Assembly (NCBI RefSeq): GCF_947495735.1
Contig: NZ_CANMAA010000010.1
Coordinates: forward strand, 62,001 to 126,000
Reading direction: 5' to 3'
Source: an uncultured Pseudokineococcus sp.
Lineage (GTDB): Bacteria; Actinomycetota; Actinomycetes; Actinomycetales; Quadrisphaeraceae
Length of the DNA stretch: 64,000 nt
Below the pieces are notes generated by a model. It was not told the DNA's origin, did no database searches, and saw nothing but the letters and a program-made list of their open reading frames with translations. Position 1 is the first letter of the stretch, and each line of letters opens with the position of its first letter. Made by a program: the position numbers and the translations under genes. Below, one piece after another: positions 61,801-64,000 of this stretch.

Positions 61801-63726
61801 ATGACTGACGAGATCTCCGAAGTGCCATCCGCTACTCCGAACTTTCACAACGAACTGGCAGCGCAGCTTGCCGATCTTATTCCCGAAGCCATCGCCGACG
61901 GCAAGGTGGATGTCGAGAAGCTTAAGGAACTACTCGACGGGGATGCAGTCGACGGCAGTGAGCGGTTCGGGCTGTTCTGGCCTGGCAAGAAGCGCGCCCT
62001 GCGTGCGGCGCAGGAGCCGACCACGGCGACGCTGAAACCCGACTTCGACAACTCGAAGGACTGGGACAAGACGCAAAATGTTTTTATCGAGGGTGACAAC
62101 CTCGAGGTGCTTAAGGTTTTACAGAAGCACTACCACGCCAAGATACAACTAATCTATATAGACCCTCCGTACAACACCGGCAAAGATTTCGTCTACCCGG
62201 ACAACTATAAGGAGGGCCTCGACACCTACCTCGAGTGGACACACCAGGTCAACGAGGAGGGCACAAGGGTTACTACCAACGCCGAGACCGAGGGCCGTTA
62301 TCACTCCAACTGGCTCAACATGATGTACCCACGCCTCAAGCTTGCGCGGAACCTACTCACCGACGACGGCATCATCTTCATCTCGATCGACGACAATGAA
62401 CTCGGTAATTTGCTGAAGCTCGCGAACGAAATCTTTGGCGAGGCGAACTTCATCGCCACCTTCAAGTGGAACAAGACGAGTAAGGCGCCCAGCCTGAGTA
62501 AGCTAATTCGCAATAAGTACGAGTATGTTGTCTGCTATCGAAAGAAATCTGCATCGATTCTTCGGGGGGTCGATTCCTACAATGTGGCGGCGCCGCTATT
62601 CAACTCGGGGAACAGCGCTCGTGTCGTGCAGTTCCCTGCAGCAAGTATTCAATTCAAATTCTCCGATCGAAGTTATCAGGTTGGAACTTTTGGTAAGCCC
62701 GGGAAAGAGGTGGAGCTTCTCGATTCACTCACTGTCCGGTCCGGCACCAATGTGGCACCTGTTCGCATTCGAGCGAGGTTCTCATGGTCAGAATCAACTG
62801 TCCTCGAGCGGCTCGAAGCCGGCACGGAGGTGTTTTTCAAGACGCCTTCCCTTGCAACCATGTACTACGGCATGGGTGACCGGGTCGACGCCTTCATTGC
62901 GCCGTCCGACATCATCAACGACGACGAGGTTGGAGTTAAGCGGAACACGGAGGCCTTCGAAAGTCTCAGAGAGCTTTTCGATGGGGTAGTGGTGTTCGAC
63001 TACTCGAAGCCGACCTCGCTCCTGCGTTATTTGAGTCGAATGATCCCGTCCGACAGCTTCATCGCGCTCGACTTTTTCGCCGGCTCGGGCACTCTTGGCC
63101 ATGCCCTCATGGAGTTAAATGCTGAGGATGGTGGGCGTCGGCGGTGTATCCAAGTTCAACTGCCCGAACCCACTGGGAGAGACTCTGCAGCGAGGGCGGT
63201 TGGCTTGTTGAGCATCAGTCAGGTAGCGCAGGAGCGACTCAGGCGGGCAGGAAAGCGGGTGCAGGAGGCAATCACACTGGACGTTGATGTGCCGGATGTC
63301 GGTTTCCGCTCCTACAGGCTCTCCGATACCAACTTCTCGAAGTGGCGGTCGTCAAGCAATGTCGAGGAGGACGCACTTCAGCAACACTTGCTGAGCCTCC
63401 GAGACAGCGCAGCCGACGACGCCACTGCCGATGAACTTCTTACCGAGATTCTTCTGAAGCAGGGCTACTCGCTTACTGAGGCCATCTCGTCCGCCGAGAT
63501 TAGTGGCCTTGACGTACGAATTGTTCGAGACAGTGATGGAGACGTTGCCGTGCTGGCTTATCTCAACGAGCACGCGAAGCCGACGCTCGAGCAGCTTCGT
63601 GAGCTGGTTGATGAGTCTCCGACGCGGATCATCGTGCTGGAGGACGCTTTCCAGGGGGACGATGAGATTAAAACCAATCTGGCCCAGCTCGCGAAGAGCA
63701 AGGGCATTGAGATTTGGACGGCGTGA
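61801..63726 (+). CDS. mod: Type III-like site-specific DNA adenine methyltransferase (Mod)
   Basis: Predicted 641 residues, beta-class N6-adenine methyltransferase: catalytic DPPYNTG at 121-127 comes before the SAM-binding motif FFAGSGTLGHA near 425. Between them lies a target-recognition region of about 280 residues; the C-terminal 150 residues are helical. AGGAGAGG precedes ATG 61801. Its stop overlaps the res start (TGATG). Codon use includes ATA, TTA and CTA codons that are rare elsewhere in the window, indicating horizontal gain. It methylates host sites and forms a complex with Res. Confidence 0.93.
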   Translation: MTDEISEVPSATPNFHNELAAQLADLIPEAIADGKVDVEKLKELLDGDAVDGSERFGLFWPGKKRALRAAQEPTTATLKPDFDNSKDWDKTQNVFIEGDNLEVLKVLQKHYHAKIQLIYIDPPYNTGKDFVYPDNYKEGLDTYLEWTHQVNEEGTRVTTNAETEGRYHSNWLNMMYPRLKLARNLLTDDGIIFISIDDNELGNLLKLANEIFGEANFIATFKWNKTSKAPSLSKLIRNKYEYVVCYRKKSASILRGVDSYNVAAPLFNSGNSARVVQFPAASIQFKFSDRSYQVGTFGKPGKEVELLDSLTVRSGTNVAPVRIRARFSWSESTVLERLEAGTEVFFKTPSLATMYYGMGDRVDAFIAPSDIINDDEVGVKRNTEAFESLRELFDGVVVFDYSKPTSLLRYLSRMIPSDSFIALDFFAGSGTLGHALMELNAEDGGRRRCIQVQLPEPTGRDSAARAVGLLSISQVAQERLRRAGKRVQEAITLDVDVPDVGFRSYRLSDTNFSKWRSSSNVEEDALQQHLLSLRDSAADDATADELLTEILLKQGYSLTEAISSAEISGLDVRIVRDSDGDVAVLAYLNEHAKPTLEQLRELVDESPTRIIVLEDAFQGDDEIKTNLAQLAKSKGIEIWTA

Positions 63727-64000
63727 TGAACGCATCAGGATTCCAGTTCGACGCCAGTCAGCCGTACCAGCTGGATGCGATCGCGTCCGTTGTCGACCTG
63801 TTCGACGGGCAGCCGAAGGATGCGGAGAACTTGGTCACGACGCTGAGTGGTGCGACGGTAGTTTCCGATTCGGACCAGGCGGCGCTCGATATCGACCTCA
63901 CGCAGGAGGTCGGTGCGGTCGGCAATAGCCTCGTACTCGATCGTGCCTTAATCCTCGCGAACCTGCAGCGTCTGCAGGATCGGAACGGCCTTGAGGTTGC
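63726..64000 (+). CDS. res: Type III-like restriction subunit Res, N-terminal part only
   Basis: The first 91 residues are in the window. ATG 63726 overlaps the mod stop (TGATG). The sequence FDASQPYQLDAIASVVDLFDG near the start is the Q-motif-like beginning of type III Res DEAD/DEAH proteins, and the following insertion (ALDIDLTQEVGAVG ... LILANLQRLQDRNGLEV) is also typical. The helicase and nuclease parts lie beyond the right edge. Assignment rests on this short piece and its position after mod. Confidence 0.8.
   Translation, partial: MNASGFQFDASQPYQLDAIASVVDLFDGQPKDAENLVTTLSGATVVSDSDQAALDIDLTQEVGAVGNSLVLDRALILANLQRLQDRNGLEV

Overview
The window is chromosomal DNA of a high-GC Gram-positive bacterium (Actinomycetota). 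The signs are roughly 70-75 % GC over most of its length, very frequent GTG starts, head-to-tail GTGA/TGATG gene overlaps, -10 boxes of the TANNNT type (TAGCGT recurs) and some apparently leaderless genes. A methyl-accepting chemotaxis protein behind a FliA-like promoter suggests a motile, zoospore- or flagellum-forming actinomycete. I cannot name the genus. No rRNA, tRNA or CRISPR array was seen.

Region 1 (1-7.4 kb, minus strand) is an amino-sugar regulon read as one operon: SIS-domain protein, NgcE-like Tat lipoprotein, two permeases, NagB, NagA, a BadF-type GlcNAc kinase and the first codons of a DeoR-like regulator. Nearly all junctions overlap, and a three-half-site operator lies upstream. 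Region 2 (7.5-10.4 kb) holds the chemoreceptor and a TetR regulator in repeat-rich DNA. Region 3 (10.6-21.3 kb) is a complete non-phosphorylative L-fucose island: GH29 fucosidase, ABC importer, AKR dehydrogenase, lactonase, fuconate dehydratase, SDR, FAH-family hydrolase, mutarotase and a GntR/FCD regulator. A shared ACATCGGATGT palindrome sits at both ends.

Region 4 (21.3-28.7 kb) is accessory: two LuxR-type genes, small membrane proteins, an M15/peptidoglycan-binding protein and a MACPF-like protein with a fibre-like C-terminus, whose promoter carries a lux-box-like dyad next to a GAF-LuxR gene. Region 5 (28.8-33.0 kb) has an ArdC-like zincin and a CstA / CC-terminal small protein / ArsA-ATPase operon. 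Region 6 (33-39 kb) has nuclease-fold proteins, an SDR, DUF4262, an NCS1 permease and a scrambled vapC remnant. Region 7 (39.1-45 kb) is a lactone-catabolism operon (lactonase, zinc ribbon, Zn-alcohol dehydrogenase, semialdehyde dehydrogenase) divergent from a GAF/PucR-type regulator; it resembles the gamma-butyrolactone (Blc/Att) pathway.

Region 8 (45-64 kb) is a defence and gene-decay island: two related large proteins with similar promoters, two decayed copies of one gene, a NucS-like nuclease, an EndoIII-like protein, a frameshifted gene, a HipA-kinase plus HIRAN pair, a TM0106-type nuclease-helicase, and finally a lower-GC SNF2 helicase / type III Mod / Res system running off the right edge.
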